Part shown: piece after piece, positions 54,563-63,205 of the stretch
Position numbering within the stretch: the first letter of the stretch is position 1
Layout: the number at the start of each line of letters is the position of its first letter
Assembly: GCA_964276095.1 (NCBI GenBank)
Contig: CAXYDR010000001.1
Span: 372,001-436,000, forward strand
Reading direction: 5' to 3'
From: GCA-2733415 sp964276095
Lineage (GTDB): Bacteria > Bacteroidota > Bacteroidia > Flavobacteriales > Flavobacteriaceae
Length of the DNA stretch: 64,000 nucleotides
The notes under the pieces: model-generated
Seen by the model: the letters and a program-made list of their open reading frames with translations, nothing else
Databases searched by the model: none
What the model was told of the DNA's origin: nothing
Position numbers and translations under genes: made by a program

Positions 54563-54746
54563 AAATATTGATATAGTAGAAGTACAAACGATTCAAGTAG
54601 TAATTCCAAATCGGGTTTAAGATACGAACCTTTTTAATATTGGCGTCGGTTTTGTTGGTGGGATGTTGCTGACGAAATAATCATAAAACAAAAAAAAGGA
54701 AAGAAACTTTGTGTTCCCTTCCTTTTTACCTAAATTTACATAGTAG
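54563..54746. other. intergenic stretch with minus-strand terminator
   Basis: No coding region is seen. At about 54692-54728, an A run, GGAAAG, a loop and CTTCCTTTTT form a hairpin suited to end a transcript from the minus-strand peptide gene at 54747. Confidence 0.45.
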
Positions 54747-54836
54747 TTAAGATTTTGATTTATACCATTCAAACAAGTATGAACCTATTAAACTTACTAC
54801 CACACCTTTAAAAAGGTAAATTAAAAATTCTATCAT
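54747..54836 (-). CDS. 29-residue hydrophobic peptide, toxin-like
   Basis: An ATG at 54836 opens a 29-codon frame ending in TAA at 54747. The peptide (starts MIEFLIYLFKGVVVSLIGSY, ends EWYKSKS) is one membrane helix with a short charged tail. Size and layout resemble type I toxin peptides such as the Fst/TxpA groups, but no homology is claimed. A hairpin with a T-run terminator on the opposite strand lies in the region just upstream of its ATG. Confidence 0.5.
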   Translation of the reverse strand: MIEFLIYLFKGVVVSLIGSYLFEWYKSKS

Positions 54837-54852
54837 ATAATATATATTTGTG

Positions 54853-54896
54853 AAAAAACTGCTTATAAGTCGACCAGGACCGAGCGGTTTTTTCTA
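54853..54896 (+). ncRNA. candidate short antisense-type RNA hairpin
   Basis: TATATTTG at 54843-54850 could be a -7 box. It is followed by a hairpin AAAAAACTGCT/AGCGGTTTTTT (about 54854-54864 with 54882-54892) ending in a T run. The transcript would be antisense to the leader of the 29-residue peptide mRNA. Overlapping opposite transcription is typical of type I toxin-antitoxin pairs; expression is not shown. Confidence 0.35.
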
Positions 54897-55234
54897 TTAA
54901 TTACTTCTAAATTAATACTTTTTTTGCTTGCTTGAACAAAATTATTAAATAGGTGATAAATAGTTATTAACCTAATATATAAATAAATATACTTTCTTTT
55001 TCTCGTTGTTTTCACTATTCTCTCGTAACCGTATTATACACTAAAGAAACAAGATTTTAGTTGGTTTAAGAAAACTTTCACTATATGAAAAAAATAATCC
55101 AAAGAAATAAAAAAATAAATTATTGTAGTTCTGTAATAACTAATTAAAATAATACGATTTAATGATATTGGTGGTTTTAGACACTTTGGGAATCCTATAA
55201 ATATGGGAGTACAATTTTATATAAATTGTTTTTT
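54897..55234. other. 338-bp AT-rich stretch without recognisable genes
   Basis: Only a 20-codon frame (55085 onward) and scattered A/T runs are seen. No hairpin with a T run, no convincing ORF and no integrase remnant were found before the right repeat. Confidence 0.5.
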
Positions 55235-55332
55235 TCGGTTTGTGGTACCGAGGGTCGCGGGTTCGAATCCCGTCTTCCACCCAGAAGCAAAAGCCTTTCA
55301 GAAATGAAAGGCTTTTTTTGTGGAATAAATTT
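55235..55332 (+). repeat. 98-bp direct repeat, right copy (partial tRNA-His)
   Basis: Contains the anticodon arm, T-arm, 3' acceptor strand and terminator of tRNA-His but no 5' part, so it is not a functional tRNA gene. One mismatch to the left copy. Confidence 0.92.
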
Positions 55333-55348
55333 AAAATAGAACATATAA

Positions 55349-55382
55349 AAAAAAAGCTACTCCATATGGAATAGCTTTTTTT
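55349..55382 (-). terminator. terminator downstream of the M28 peptidase gene
   Basis: A stem of A-run, GCTA and TCC pairs around a central ATAT (AAAGCTACTCC / GGAATAGCTTT, one C-A mismatch), 20 bp beyond the minus-strand stop at 55402. Confidence 0.75.
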
Positions 55383-55401
55383 ATATAAAGAAAACAGAAG
55401 T

Positions 55402-56445
55402 TTAATTTCCGTCTCTATCTACTTTAATACGTTCATCACTATTAGCCAATTCCCAAGCGGTGTGGAATATAAGCTTCGTACGTGTAGTCATTAAAGGATA
55501 ATCAATTTTGTCTGGAGTATCAGATGGTTTGTGATAATCTTCATGAATACCACTAAAGAAAAATACTGAAGGCACTCCATTTTTAGCAAAGTTATAATGG
55601 TCAGAACGGTAATAAATACGCTCTTTATCATTTCTGTCGTTGTATTTGTAATCTAATTTAAAATCGATTAAGTTCTTATTTGCATTAGTAACAGCAGCAT
55701 CTAAACCAGTACTTAATCTATCCGCACCAATAACATATACATAATTAGGAGCATCTTTATGCTCAGGATCAACACGACCAATCATATCAACATTAATATT
55801 AGCAACAGTATTTGCTAAAGGAAATACAGGGTTTTCTGAGTAAAACCGTGAACCAAATAATCCTTTTTCTTCTCCAGTAACATGTAAAATTAATACAGAA
55901 CGTTTTGGTCCTTTTCCAGCTTTCTTTGCTAAGTGAAAAGCTTCAGCCATTTCTAATAAAGCTACAGTTCCTGACCCATCGTCATCTGCTCCACTATATA
56001 TTTCTCCGTCATGATGACCGATATGATCTAAATGAGCAGATAATACTAATATTTCATCTGGCTTTTCAGAACCTTTAATAAAAGCTAATACATTTTCAGA
56101 ATCATTTTTAGCTTTCCCTTCAAAGTATGCTACTGGAATATTCTGGAAATAATTATCGGTACCATAAGCAGAAGGGATTCCCATTTTTTGGTATTCTTTC
56201 TTTAAAAACTCAACAGCTTTCTTTTGCCCTGGTTCTCCAGTATCTCTTCCTTCAAATTCATCAGAAGCATAAATATATAAATCTGTTTTCATTTCTGCTG
56301 CCGTAATGGTATTGGCGTATGTAGTTGCAATAGAATTTACAACAGTTTTTGTAGTCTCTTCCTTAACAGGAGTTGTAGCAGCTTCTTTCTGTGAGCTACA
56401 TGCAATAATGCAAAAAGTAGGTATAGCTAATATTAAATTTTTCAT
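55402..56445 (-). CDS. M28 family metallopeptidase lipoprotein
   Basis: The 347-residue protein has a lipoprotein signal with lipobox Cys16 (FCIIACSSQ). The M28 zinc aminopeptidase fold follows: metal ligands in SAHLDHIG, the bridging Asp in YSGADDDGSGT, the catalytic Glu in TGEEKGLFGS, Asp in NVDMIGR, and a final His in GIHEDYHKPSDT. Such enzymes release N-terminal amino acids from peptides, here probably at the periplasmic face or surface. It is transcribed alone, divergent from ferritin. Confidence 0.92.
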   Translation of the reverse strand: MKNLILAIPTFCIIACSSQKEAATTPVKEETTKTVVNSIATTYANTITAAEMKTDLYIYASDEFEGRDTGEPGQKKAVEFLKKEYQKMGIPSAYGTDNYFQNIPVAYFEGKAKNDSENVLAFIKGSEKPDEILVLSAHLDHIGHHDGEIYSGADDDGSGTVALLEMAEAFHLAKKAGKGPKRSVLILHVTGEEKGLFGSRFYSENPVFPLANTVANINVDMIGRVDPEHKDAPNYVYVIGADRLSTGLDAAVTNANKNLIDFKLDYKYNDRNDKERIYYRSDHYNFAKNGVPSVFFFSGIHEDYHKPSDTPDKIDYPLMTTRTKLIFHTAWELANSDERIKVDRDGN

Positions 56446-56597
56446 AGGTCGTAATTATTTTAAAGCGTGAATTTACTAAAATTTATGTTGTTTTATCAAA
56501 AAGTTACCTTAATATCACGATACACTAAAGAAAAGCGTTTTAAACTTTTTATGTAAGCTTTAATTTTATGTAACTTTACTTTTTAAAATTTTAGAGA

Positions 56598-57104
56598 ATG
56601 AAAAAAGAAATTGAAAACTTATTGAATGATCAGGTTAGGTATGAAGCAAATGCATCAATGCATTATTTAGCTATGGCTTCTTGGGCAGATGTTAATGGTT
56701 ATAATGGTGTTTCTGAATTCTTTTATGCAAACTCTGAAGAAGAGCGTGTGCATATGACTAAATTGGTAAAGTTTATCAATGAAAGAGGAGGTAAGGCAAT
56801 AGTTCCGGCATTAGCAGCTCCAAAATCAGAATTTAATAACTTAAATGAATTGTTTGAAGAATTTTTATCAAGCGAGGTTTATGTTACACAAAAAATTAAT
56901 GAAGTTATCTTTGAATGTTTAAATCATAAAGATTATAATACTCATAACTTTATGCAATGGTATGTTTCTGAACAACTTGAAGAAGAAGCACAAGCTAGAA
57001 CTATGCTTGATAAGTTAAACATTATTGGAGATGATAAAACAGGACACTATATGTTTGATAGAGATATAATGACTTTTGCTCAAGCAAATGAGCAACAGGT
57101 TTAA
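56598..57104 (+). CDS. ferritin (FtnA-type)
   Basis: The 168-residue ferritin has ferroxidase residues Glu16 in RYEANASMHYL, Glu49 and His52 in SEEERVHM, and further Glu residues in QLEEEAQAR. It has no heme-binding methionine feature that would suggest bacterioferritin. Ferritins oxidise Fe(II) and store iron in a 24-mer shell in the cytoplasm. A small Cys-rich peptide gene follows. Confidence 0.93.
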   Translation: MKKEIENLLNDQVRYEANASMHYLAMASWADVNGYNGVSEFFYANSEEERVHMTKLVKFINERGGKAIVPALAAPKSEFNNLNELFEEFLSSEVYVTQKINEVIFECLNHKDYNTHNFMQWYVSEQLEEEAQARTMLDKLNIIGDDKTGHYMFDRDIMTFAQANEQQV

Positions 57105-57206
57105 CTAATTAGATTTTTTTATATAAATGAGTTATTAATGTAAATTGATAGCTCATTTTTTTTATATTTGTACTTTATTTATATTTAGTTTAAATAAGTA
57201 TTAGAT

Positions 57207-57350
57207 ATGTTACACACCCCAATAATCATTTCTAGCCCATGTAATATAATTGCAATTGATTGTAATTCTTGTTTGGATAAGAAAAGTAAATGCTGTAAAA
57301 AGTACAAGAAAAAAGGAAAGAGTAATTGCAAACGTTGTCCGAAGATATAA
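57207..57350 (+). CDS. 47-residue Cys-rich basic peptide
   Basis: An ATG at 57207 opens a 47-codon frame with seven cysteines arranged as SPC, CNSC, CC and CKRC, within a lysine-rich chain. There is no signal peptide. The spacing of Cys pairs suggests metal (zinc or iron) binding. It lies between ferritin and guaB on the same strand, 102 bp after the ferritin stop. The regular Cys pattern argues for a real gene; I do not know its function. Confidence 0.6.
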   Translation: MLHTPIIISSPCNIIAIDCNSCLDKKSKCCKKYKKKGKSNCKRCPKI

Positions 57351-57387
57351 ATGCTTTTTAATTTATAAAAGTCACATAAAAAATGAC

Positions 57388-57395
57388 TATATTTG
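57388..57395 (+). promoter_or_regulatory. -7 box for guaB, fixing its start
   Basis: TATATTTG lies 24 bp upstream of the ATG at 57420 and overlaps the upstream in-frame ATG at 57393, so the longer reading of guaB from 57393 is unlikely. Confidence 0.55.
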
Positions 57396-57419
57396 CATGC
57401 AATTATTACTAATTGCACT

Positions 57420-58892
57420 ATGACAACACACAACACAAAGATTGTAGGAGAAGGACTAACCTATGATGACGTACTATTAGTTCCTGCTTACTCTGAGATT
57501 CTACCAAGAGAAGTAAGTATAAAAACAAAATTCACAAAAAATATTACTATAAATATTCCAATTATATCTGCAGCAATGGATACTGTTACAGAATCTGATA
57601 TGGCTATAGCTATTGCTAGAGAAGGTGGAATAGGAGTATTGCATAAAAATATGTCTATTGAGGCTCAAGCTAACGAAGTTCGTAAAGTAAAGCGTTCTGA
57701 GTCAGGAATGATTATTGACCCAATAACACTTCCAAAAGATGCTACCGTTGCTGATGCTAAAAGCAACATGAGAGAGCATAGTATTGGAGGAATACCAATT
57801 ATTGATGATAATGGGCTATTAATAGGTATTGTTACTAATAGAGATTTACGTTTCGAAAAAAATAATACTAGAAAAATAGAAGAAGTAATGACTTCTGATA
57901 ATTTAGTTACTACTGCTCAAGGAACTTCTTTAAAGGATGCAGAGGGAATATTACAAGAAAATAAAATTGAAAAACTTCCAGTAGTTGATGCTAACAATAA
58001 ATTAGTTGGTTTAATTACTTTTAGAGATATTACTAAGGTAACATTAAAACCAAACGCAAATAAAGACGGATTCGGACGTTTACGTGTAGCAGCTGCTTTA
58101 GGAGTTACTGCTGATGTTGTTGAACGTACTGAGGCATTAGTTAATGCAGGTGTTGATGCAGTAATTATTGATACAGCTCACGGGCACACTAAAGGTGTAG
58201 TAAGTGTATTACATAGTGTTAAAGCTAAATTCCCTAAATTAGATGTAATTGTAGGTAATATTGCAACTGGTGAAGCTGCTAAATATTTAGTTGAAGCTGG
58301 AGCTGATGGAATAAAAGTAGGGATTGGACCAGGATCAATCTGTACCACTCGTGTTGTAGCTGGTGTAGGATATCCACAATTTTCTGCTGTTTTAGAAGTT
58401 GCTGCAGCAATTAAAGGATCAGGTGTACCAGTTATTGCAGATGGAGGTATTCGTTTTACAGGAGATATTCCTAAGGCAATTGCTGCTGGAGCTGACTGTG
58501 TAATGTTAGGTTCTTTATTAGCAGGTACAAAAGAATCTCCAGGAGAAACTATCTTATTACAAGGAAGAAAATTCAAATCTTATAGAGGAATGGGATCTGT
58601 AGAAGCTATGAAACAAGGTTCTAAAGACAGGTATTTCCAAGATGTAGAAGATGATTTAAAAAAATTAGTTCCTGAAGGAATTGTAGGTCGTGTACCATAT
58701 AAAGGAGAATTACATGAAAGTATACATCAGTTTGTAGGTGGTTTACGAGCAGGTATGGGATATTGTGGTTCAAAGGATATTCAAACATTAAAAGAGACAG
58801 GTCGTTTTGTGAAAATTACAGCCTCTGGGATAAATGAGAGTCATCCACATGATGTAACTATTACTAAAGAATCACCTAACTACTCTAGATAA
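57420..58892 (+). CDS. guaB: IMP dehydrogenase
   Basis: IMP dehydrogenase oxidises IMP to XMP, the committed step of guanine nucleotide synthesis. From the ATG at 57420 it has 490 residues. The (beta/alpha)8 barrel is interrupted by a pair of CBS domains at about 95-215, as usual. The catalytic Cys is at about 308 in GPGSICTTRVVAGVG, followed by the flap and the C-terminal SYRGMGSVEAM region that binds IMP phosphate. It is followed one base later by purM, so the two purine genes form an operon. Confidence 0.96.
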   Translation: MTTHNTKIVGEGLTYDDVLLVPAYSEILPREVSIKTKFTKNITINIPIISAAMDTVTESDMAIAIAREGGIGVLHKNMSIEAQANEVRKVKRSESGMIIDPITLPKDATVADAKSNMREHSIGGIPIIDDNGLLIGIVTNRDLRFEKNNTRKIEEVMTSDNLVTTAQGTSLKDAEGILQENKIEKLPVVDANNKLVGLITFRDITKVTLKPNANKDGFGRLRVAAALGVTADVVERTEALVNAGVDAVIIDTAHGHTKGVVSVLHSVKAKFPKLDVIVGNIATGEAAKYLVEAGADGIKVGIGPGSICTTRVVAGVGYPQFSAVLEVAAAIKGSGVPVIADGGIRFTGDIPKAIAAGADCVMLGSLLAGTKESPGETILLQGRKFKSYRGMGSVEAMKQGSKDRYFQDVEDDLKKLVPEGIVGRVPYKGELHESIHQFVGGLRAGMGYCGSKDIQTLKETGRFVKITASGINESHPHDVTITKESPNYSR

Positions 58893-58893
58893 T

Positions 58894-60072
58894 ATGAGCT
58901 CAGAAATTTCAAAAAGATATAGTCAGCGTGGTGTTTCAGCCTCTAAAGAAGATGTACACAACGCAATAAAAAATGTTGATAAAGGAGTATTCCCTAAAGC
59001 GTTTTGTAAAATAGTTCCGGACCACTTAACTGGTGATGAAGACTATTGTTTAATCATGCATGCTGATGGTGCTGGTACAAAATCATCTTTGGCTTATATG
59101 TATTGGAAAGAAACTGGTGATGTTTCTGTATGGAAAGGAATTGCTCAGGATGCATTAATCATGAATATTGATGATTTATTGTGTGTTGGTGCAACTGATA
59201 ATATCATGCTTTCTTCTACTATTGGACGTAATAAAAGTTTAATTACTGGAGAAGTACTTTCTGCTATTATTAATGGTACTGAAGAATTAATTACTGAATT
59301 AAAAGAATTTGGTGTAACAATACATTCAACTGGTGGTGAAACTGCTGATGTTGGTGATTTAGTACGTACTATAATTGTAGATTCTACTGTTACTGCACGT
59401 ATGAAACGTTCTGATGTTATTGATAACGCTAATATTACTCCTGGTGATGTAATTGTAGGATTAGAATCATTCGGACAAGCTACTTATGAAAAAGGGTATA
59501 ATGGAGGAATGGGATCTAACGGATTAACTTCTGCTCGTCATGATGTATTTCATAAATATTTAGCAACTAAATATCCAGAGAGTTTTGATGCAGCTGTACC
59601 TGAAGACTTAGTGTATTCAGGAAATACAAAATTAACAGATGCTGTGGAGAATTCTCCAATTGATGCAGGTAAATTGGTGTTATCACCAACACGTACTTAT
59701 GCACCAATTATAAAAGCAATTTTATCGAAATATAAAGGTGATGATGTTCACGGAATGATTCATTGTTCAGGTGGTGCACAAACTAAAATTTTACACTTTG
59801 TAGATAATGTACATATTGTAAAAGATAATATGTTTCCAATTCCACCATTATTTAAATTGATACAAGAACAATCTAAAACTGATTGGAAAGAAATGTATCA
59901 AGTATTTAACTGTGGTCACAGAATGGAGTTATACGTTAAACCAGAAGTTGCTGAAGATATTATAGCAATTTCAAAATCGTTTAATGTTGATGCTAAAATA
60001 GTAGGAAGAGTAGAAGCTTCTGAAACTAAGAAATTAACAATTACTAGTGAATATGGTACTTTCGAGTATTAA
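58894..60072 (+). CDS. purM: phosphoribosylformylglycinamidine cyclo-ligase (AIR synthase)
   Basis: The 392-residue protein is of the longer Bacteroidota PurM type. Motifs visible: an N-terminal helix, MHADGAGTKSSLAY (the ATP-binding signature region), IAQDALIMNIDDLLCVGAT, and the GETADVGDL segment. PurM converts FGAM to AIR in purine synthesis. It starts one base after the guaB stop and is followed by a terminator. Some related proteins are annotated only as AIR synthase-related; operon context with guaB supports PurM. Confidence 0.88.
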   Translation: MSSEISKRYSQRGVSASKEDVHNAIKNVDKGVFPKAFCKIVPDHLTGDEDYCLIMHADGAGTKSSLAYMYWKETGDVSVWKGIAQDALIMNIDDLLCVGATDNIMLSSTIGRNKSLITGEVLSAIINGTEELITELKEFGVTIHSTGGETADVGDLVRTIIVDSTVTARMKRSDVIDNANITPGDVIVGLESFGQATYEKGYNGGMGSNGLTSARHDVFHKYLATKYPESFDAAVPEDLVYSGNTKLTDAVENSPIDAGKLVLSPTRTYAPIIKAILSKYKGDDVHGMIHCSGGAQTKILHFVDNVHIVKDNMFPIPPLFKLIQEQSKTDWKEMYQVFNCGHRMELYVKPEVAEDIIAISKSFNVDAKIVGRVEASETKKLTITSEYGTFEY

Positions 60073-60092
60073 TATTTAAAATTTATATTTTT

Positions 60093-60124
60093 AAAAGCCT
60101 TACAGAAATGTGAGGCTTTTTTTT
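60093..60124 (+). terminator. terminator after purM
   Basis: The stem AAAAGCCTTACA/TGTGAGGCTTTT (60093-60104 with 60109-60120) has one T-G pair and a GAAA loop, and is followed by T's. Confidence 0.88.
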
Positions 60125-60247
60125 ATGTGGAATAGTTATGTATAATCTCACAGTGATTAGTAATTGTTAAGGTTTTATTAAATTGCATTAGGCAATATAA
60201 TTTTTGCTCAATACTTGAGTTAATATATGTGCACCTTAAAATAAATT

Positions 60248-60688
60248 ATGATGAAAAGAGTATTGATTATTTCTTTTTTATTGATGACTACTCAGATTAC
60301 TGTAGCTCAAAATTGGTTAACTGATTTAGATGAAGCCAAAAATATAGCTGTAAACACTAACAAGTCAATAGTGTTAGTGTTTTCTGGGTCAGATTGGTGT
60401 GCGCCTTGTATGAAGCTAGAGAAACAAGTGTTTAGTACGGATGAGTTTAAGCAATATGCTTCAGAAAATTATGTGCTTTTAAAAGCTGATTTTCCACAGC
60501 GAAAAAAAAACAAGCTATCAAAAGAGCAGCAAGAGCATAATAACCAATTAGCTGAAAAGTATAATAAAAATGGTTTTTTCCCATTAGTAGTTGTTTTAAA
60601 TAGCGAAGGAAAGTCTTTAGGTAACCTTGGGTACATAAACATTGGAGCTAAAGCATATATTGAAAGTATTAATAGTAAAATAAAATAG
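60248..60688 (+). CDS. secreted thioredoxin-family protein
   Basis: A 146-residue protein has a signal peptide (about 1-20, TVA-Q) and a thioredoxin fold with WCAPC (Cys51, Cys54) in FSGSDWCAPCMKLEK. The length and the KADFPQRKKNKL insert match thiol:disulfide interchange proteins of the DsbD-gamma/thioredoxin-like type found in Bacteroidota. It should act in the periplasm as a disulfide reductase. It is the first gene of a Trx-ApbE-DUF4266-DUF3570 cluster. Confidence 0.85.
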   Translation: MMKRVLIISFLLMTTQITVAQNWLTDLDEAKNIAVNTNKSIVLVFSGSDWCAPCMKLEKQVFSTDEFKQYASENYVLLKADFPQRKKNKLSKEQQEHNNQLAEKYNKNGFFPLVVVLNSEGKSLGNLGYINIGAKAYIESINSKIK

Positions 60689-60689
60689 A

Positions 60690-61670
60690 TTGAAAAAAAT
60701 AGTAACATATAGTTTATTCTTATTATTGGGTACTTGCTTTTCTCAACAACAATTTAGTAAAGAAGTATTATTAATGGGTTGTGATTTTAAAATCACGGTT
60801 ATAGCCTCTAGTGAAGTTGAAAGTAAAAAGTATATAGATAGTGCTATATATGAAATAAAACGAATAGAAAGCTTAATATCTTCTTGGGATAATAATTCAC
60901 AAACAACCTTAATAAATAATAACGCAGGTATTTCTCCAGTCAAAGTAGATAATGAGTTAATAAAACTGATAGAACGATCCATTGCAATCTCTAAATTTAC
61001 AGATGGCGCATTTGATATTTCATTTGCATCAATGGACAGAATATGGAAGTTTGATGGAAGTGTAACAGAAATGCCTTCTAAAGAAAAAATTATGGCTTCT
61101 GTAGAAAATGTAGGTTTTGAAAATATTATTATTGATAAACAAAATAGTACTGTTTTTCTGAAAAATAAAGGAATGAAAATTGGTTTTGGAGGTATAGGGA
61201 AAGGATATGCTGCAGATAAGGCTAAAGATATATTAATAAGTAAAGGAATTTCAGGAGGAATAATTAATGCTTCAGGAGATTTAACCACTTGGGGAAAACA
61301 ACCTAGTGGTAAACCTTGGCAAGTAGGATTGAAAAACCCACTGAATAAGGATAAAATATTTTCTTGGTTTCCAGTTGAAAATAGAGCAGTAGTTACTTCA
61401 GGTAATTATGAAAAGTATATTATGATTAATGACAAACGTTATAGTCATATAATTAATCCAAAAACAGGTTTCCCGTCACAAGGAATTATGAGTGTTTCTG
61501 TTTTTGCCCTAAAGGCAGAATTAGCAGATGCTTTAGCAACCTCAATTTTTGTAATGGGTGTTGATAAAGGATTATATTTTGTAAATCAAATAGCAACTGT
61601 AGATTGTATTATTGTTACTGATAATGGTAAAATACACTACTCAAATAATATAGAAAATGAAGTTAAATAA
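60690..61670 (+). CDS. apbE: FAD:protein FMN transferase (ApbE)
   Basis: ApbE attaches FMN from FAD to Thr residues of exported proteins. The 326-residue protein begins at a TTG at 60690, one base after the upstream stop. This start gives a proper signal peptide (KKIVTYSLFLLLGTCFS-QQ), while no ATG precedes the conserved domain. Family residues are present: FKITVIASS, DGAFDISFASMDRIW, GFGGIGKGYAADKAKDIL, INASGDLTTWG and SHIINPKTGFPSQG. Its 3' end overlaps the DUF4266 gene by 14 bp. A flavin acceptor substrate was not identified in the cluster. Confidence 0.92.
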   Translation: MKKIVTYSLFLLLGTCFSQQQFSKEVLLMGCDFKITVIASSEVESKKYIDSAIYEIKRIESLISSWDNNSQTTLINNNAGISPVKVDNELIKLIERSIAISKFTDGAFDISFASMDRIWKFDGSVTEMPSKEKIMASVENVGFENIIIDKQNSTVFLKNKGMKIGFGGIGKGYAADKAKDILISKGISGGIINASGDLTTWGKQPSGKPWQVGLKNPLNKDKIFSWFPVENRAVVTSGNYEKYIMINDKRYSHIINPKTGFPSQGIMSVSVFALKAELADALATSIFVMGVDKGLYFVNQIATVDCIIVTDNGKIHYSNNIENEVK

Positions 61671-61884
61671 AACGAAATCAGGATTTTTATTAGCACTATT
61701 TTTTGCTTTTTCTTTAAGCTCATGTGTTACAGTAAAAGAATATGAAAAAGTATATGTGAATGATGCTGACATGAAATTAACTGCAAATAAAATTAACAAA
61801 TTCGAAACAAGTTTTCAAGTATACCGTGAAGCTGCTTCTGGTGCAAACGGAGGGAAAGCTGGTGGAGGTTGTGGATGTAATTAA
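61657..61884 (+). CDS. DUF4266 lipoprotein
   Basis: This 75-residue protein has a lipoprotein signal with lipobox Cys23 (FSLSSCVTV), a short conserved middle (EYEKVYVNDADM), and a Gly-rich tail ending CGCN. This is the DUF4266 pattern. The family usually occurs beside ApbE and DUF3570 genes, as here. Overlap with apbE points to translational coupling. Function unknown; the CGC end may bind a metal or be exposed at the surface. Confidence 0.88.
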   Translation: MKLNKTKSGFLLALFFAFSLSSCVTVKEYEKVYVNDADMKLTANKINKFETSFQVYREAASGANGGKAGGGCGCN

Positions 61885-61941
61885 TCTGTAATCAATATCA
61901 TTTAAAAGTTAATTTGCTCACTACAATTAAATACTAAACCT

Positions 61942-63204
61942 ATGAATAAACTAATTGTCATATTGTTATTATTTACATCGGTATTATTTGCACAAGAAAA
62001 GAAAACTGATACTGTTTTTAAGAAAAGAGTTTTAGAAAAAACAGAAGTAGATTTTCTAATGAGTTACTATACTCAAGACGGAGATCATGCAGCAGTTACT
62101 GGAGGAATTGGTACTGAAAAACTAACTGATATTACCCCAACATTTATTGTCGCTTTGCCATTAAACGATGATGATATATTAACTGCTGAGGTTGGTATAT
62201 CAGCATATACATCTGCATCGTCTAGTAATATAGATCCTTTTGACGGTAATGAACCTGCAAGTCCTTGGGTTGAATCATCTGGAGCTTCTGCTGCTGATAC
62301 ATGGGTAAATGGTAATTTTGATTATAGCCATTCATCTGATGATAGAAATACGGTATTGGGAGCAAACTTAAGTGTAGCCTCAGAGTATGATTATTTCTCA
62401 ATAGGTTTTGGAGGTCATTTGACTAAGTTATTTAATCAGAAAAACACAGAGGTTTCTTTGAAAGCTAATGTGTATATTGATACTTGGAATCCTCAATATC
62501 CTGCTGAATTTAGAGCAGGTTTTACATCTTCAGCAGGGTACATTACAAATTATACTGAATTTGATAAATTAGGAAGAAATACCTATTCTTTATCTGTTTC
62601 AGTATCTCAAATATTAACAAAGAAATTACAAGCTTCATTATTTTTGGATGTTGTACAGCAAAATGGATTACTTTCAGCACCTCATCAACGTGTTTATTTT
62701 GCAGATAAAGCAGATTTTTTTATTGATGATTTTCATTTAGCTGATGATGTAGAACGTTTACCTGATACTCGTTTTAAACTGCCTATTGGTATGCGTTTAA
62801 ATTATTTTATAAATGAGTATGTAACATTCAGATCATATTATAGATTATATACAGATAATTGGGGGATAACAGCGCATACTGCTGAAATTGAATTGCCAGT
62901 AAAAATTACCAGGTCTTTTGCAGTAATCCCTACGTATAGATATTACACACAAACGGCAGCAGATTATTTTGCGGGTTATAATACCCATTTGTCTACTCAA
63001 AAGTTTTACACATCTGATTATGACTTATCAAAATTTAATAGCAATCAATATGGTATAGGATTACGATATACAGATGTATTCACGAAGCTGAAAATATTCA
63101 AATTTGGTCTGAAATCAATAAACTTAAAATACAGTAGTTATAATAGATCAGACGGATTAAAAGCAAGTATTATATCAGGGGGAGCAAAGTTCATTTTGGA
63201 TTAA
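61942..63204 (+). CDS. DUF3570 outer-membrane beta-barrel protein
   Basis: The 420-residue protein has a signal peptide (about 1-18, LFA-Q) and then many amphipathic strands ending in an aromatic-poor C-terminal strand (ISGGAKFILD). It fits the DUF3570 family of Bacteroidota and proteobacterial outer-membrane proteins, which occur with DUF4266 and ApbE. It is 57 bp downstream of the DUF4266 gene. A channel or redox-surface function is possible but unproven. It is convergent with recG, only one base apart. Confidence 0.87.
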   Translation: MNKLIVILLLFTSVLFAQEKKTDTVFKKRVLEKTEVDFLMSYYTQDGDHAAVTGGIGTEKLTDITPTFIVALPLNDDDILTAEVGISAYTSASSSNIDPFDGNEPASPWVESSGASAADTWVNGNFDYSHSSDDRNTVLGANLSVASEYDYFSIGFGGHLTKLFNQKNTEVSLKANVYIDTWNPQYPAEFRAGFTSSAGYITNYTEFDKLGRNTYSLSVSVSQILTKKLQASLFLDVVQQNGLLSAPHQRVYFADKADFFIDDFHLADDVERLPDTRFKLPIGMRLNYFINEYVTFRSYYRLYTDNWGITAHTAEIELPVKITRSFAVIPTYRYYTQTAADYFAGYNTHLSTQKFYTSDYDLSKFNSNQYGIGLRYTDVFTKLKIFKFGLKSINLKYSSYNRSDGLKASIISGGAKFILD

Positions 63205-63205
63205 T

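Larger units (their letters stand above)
53344..55332. mobile_element. tRNA-His-bounded genomic island, about 1.9 kb
   Basis: The segment between the two 98-bp repeats contains one secreted-protein gene, one 29-codon peptide gene and several hairpins, but no integrase. The intact tRNA gene lies at the left and only its 3' part at the right, as expected after site-specific insertion into a tRNA 3' end. It may be a decayed island or a small element moved by an enzyme encoded elsewhere. Confidence 0.7.

Noticed and set aside
55235..55332. Second tRNA-His gene
   Set aside because: Only the anticodon arm to the 3' end is present; D-arm and 5' acceptor strand are missing.
57393..57419. Upstream in-frame ATG of guaB
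   Set aside because: The -7 box at 57388-57395 overlaps it, and the family start matches the ATG at 57420.
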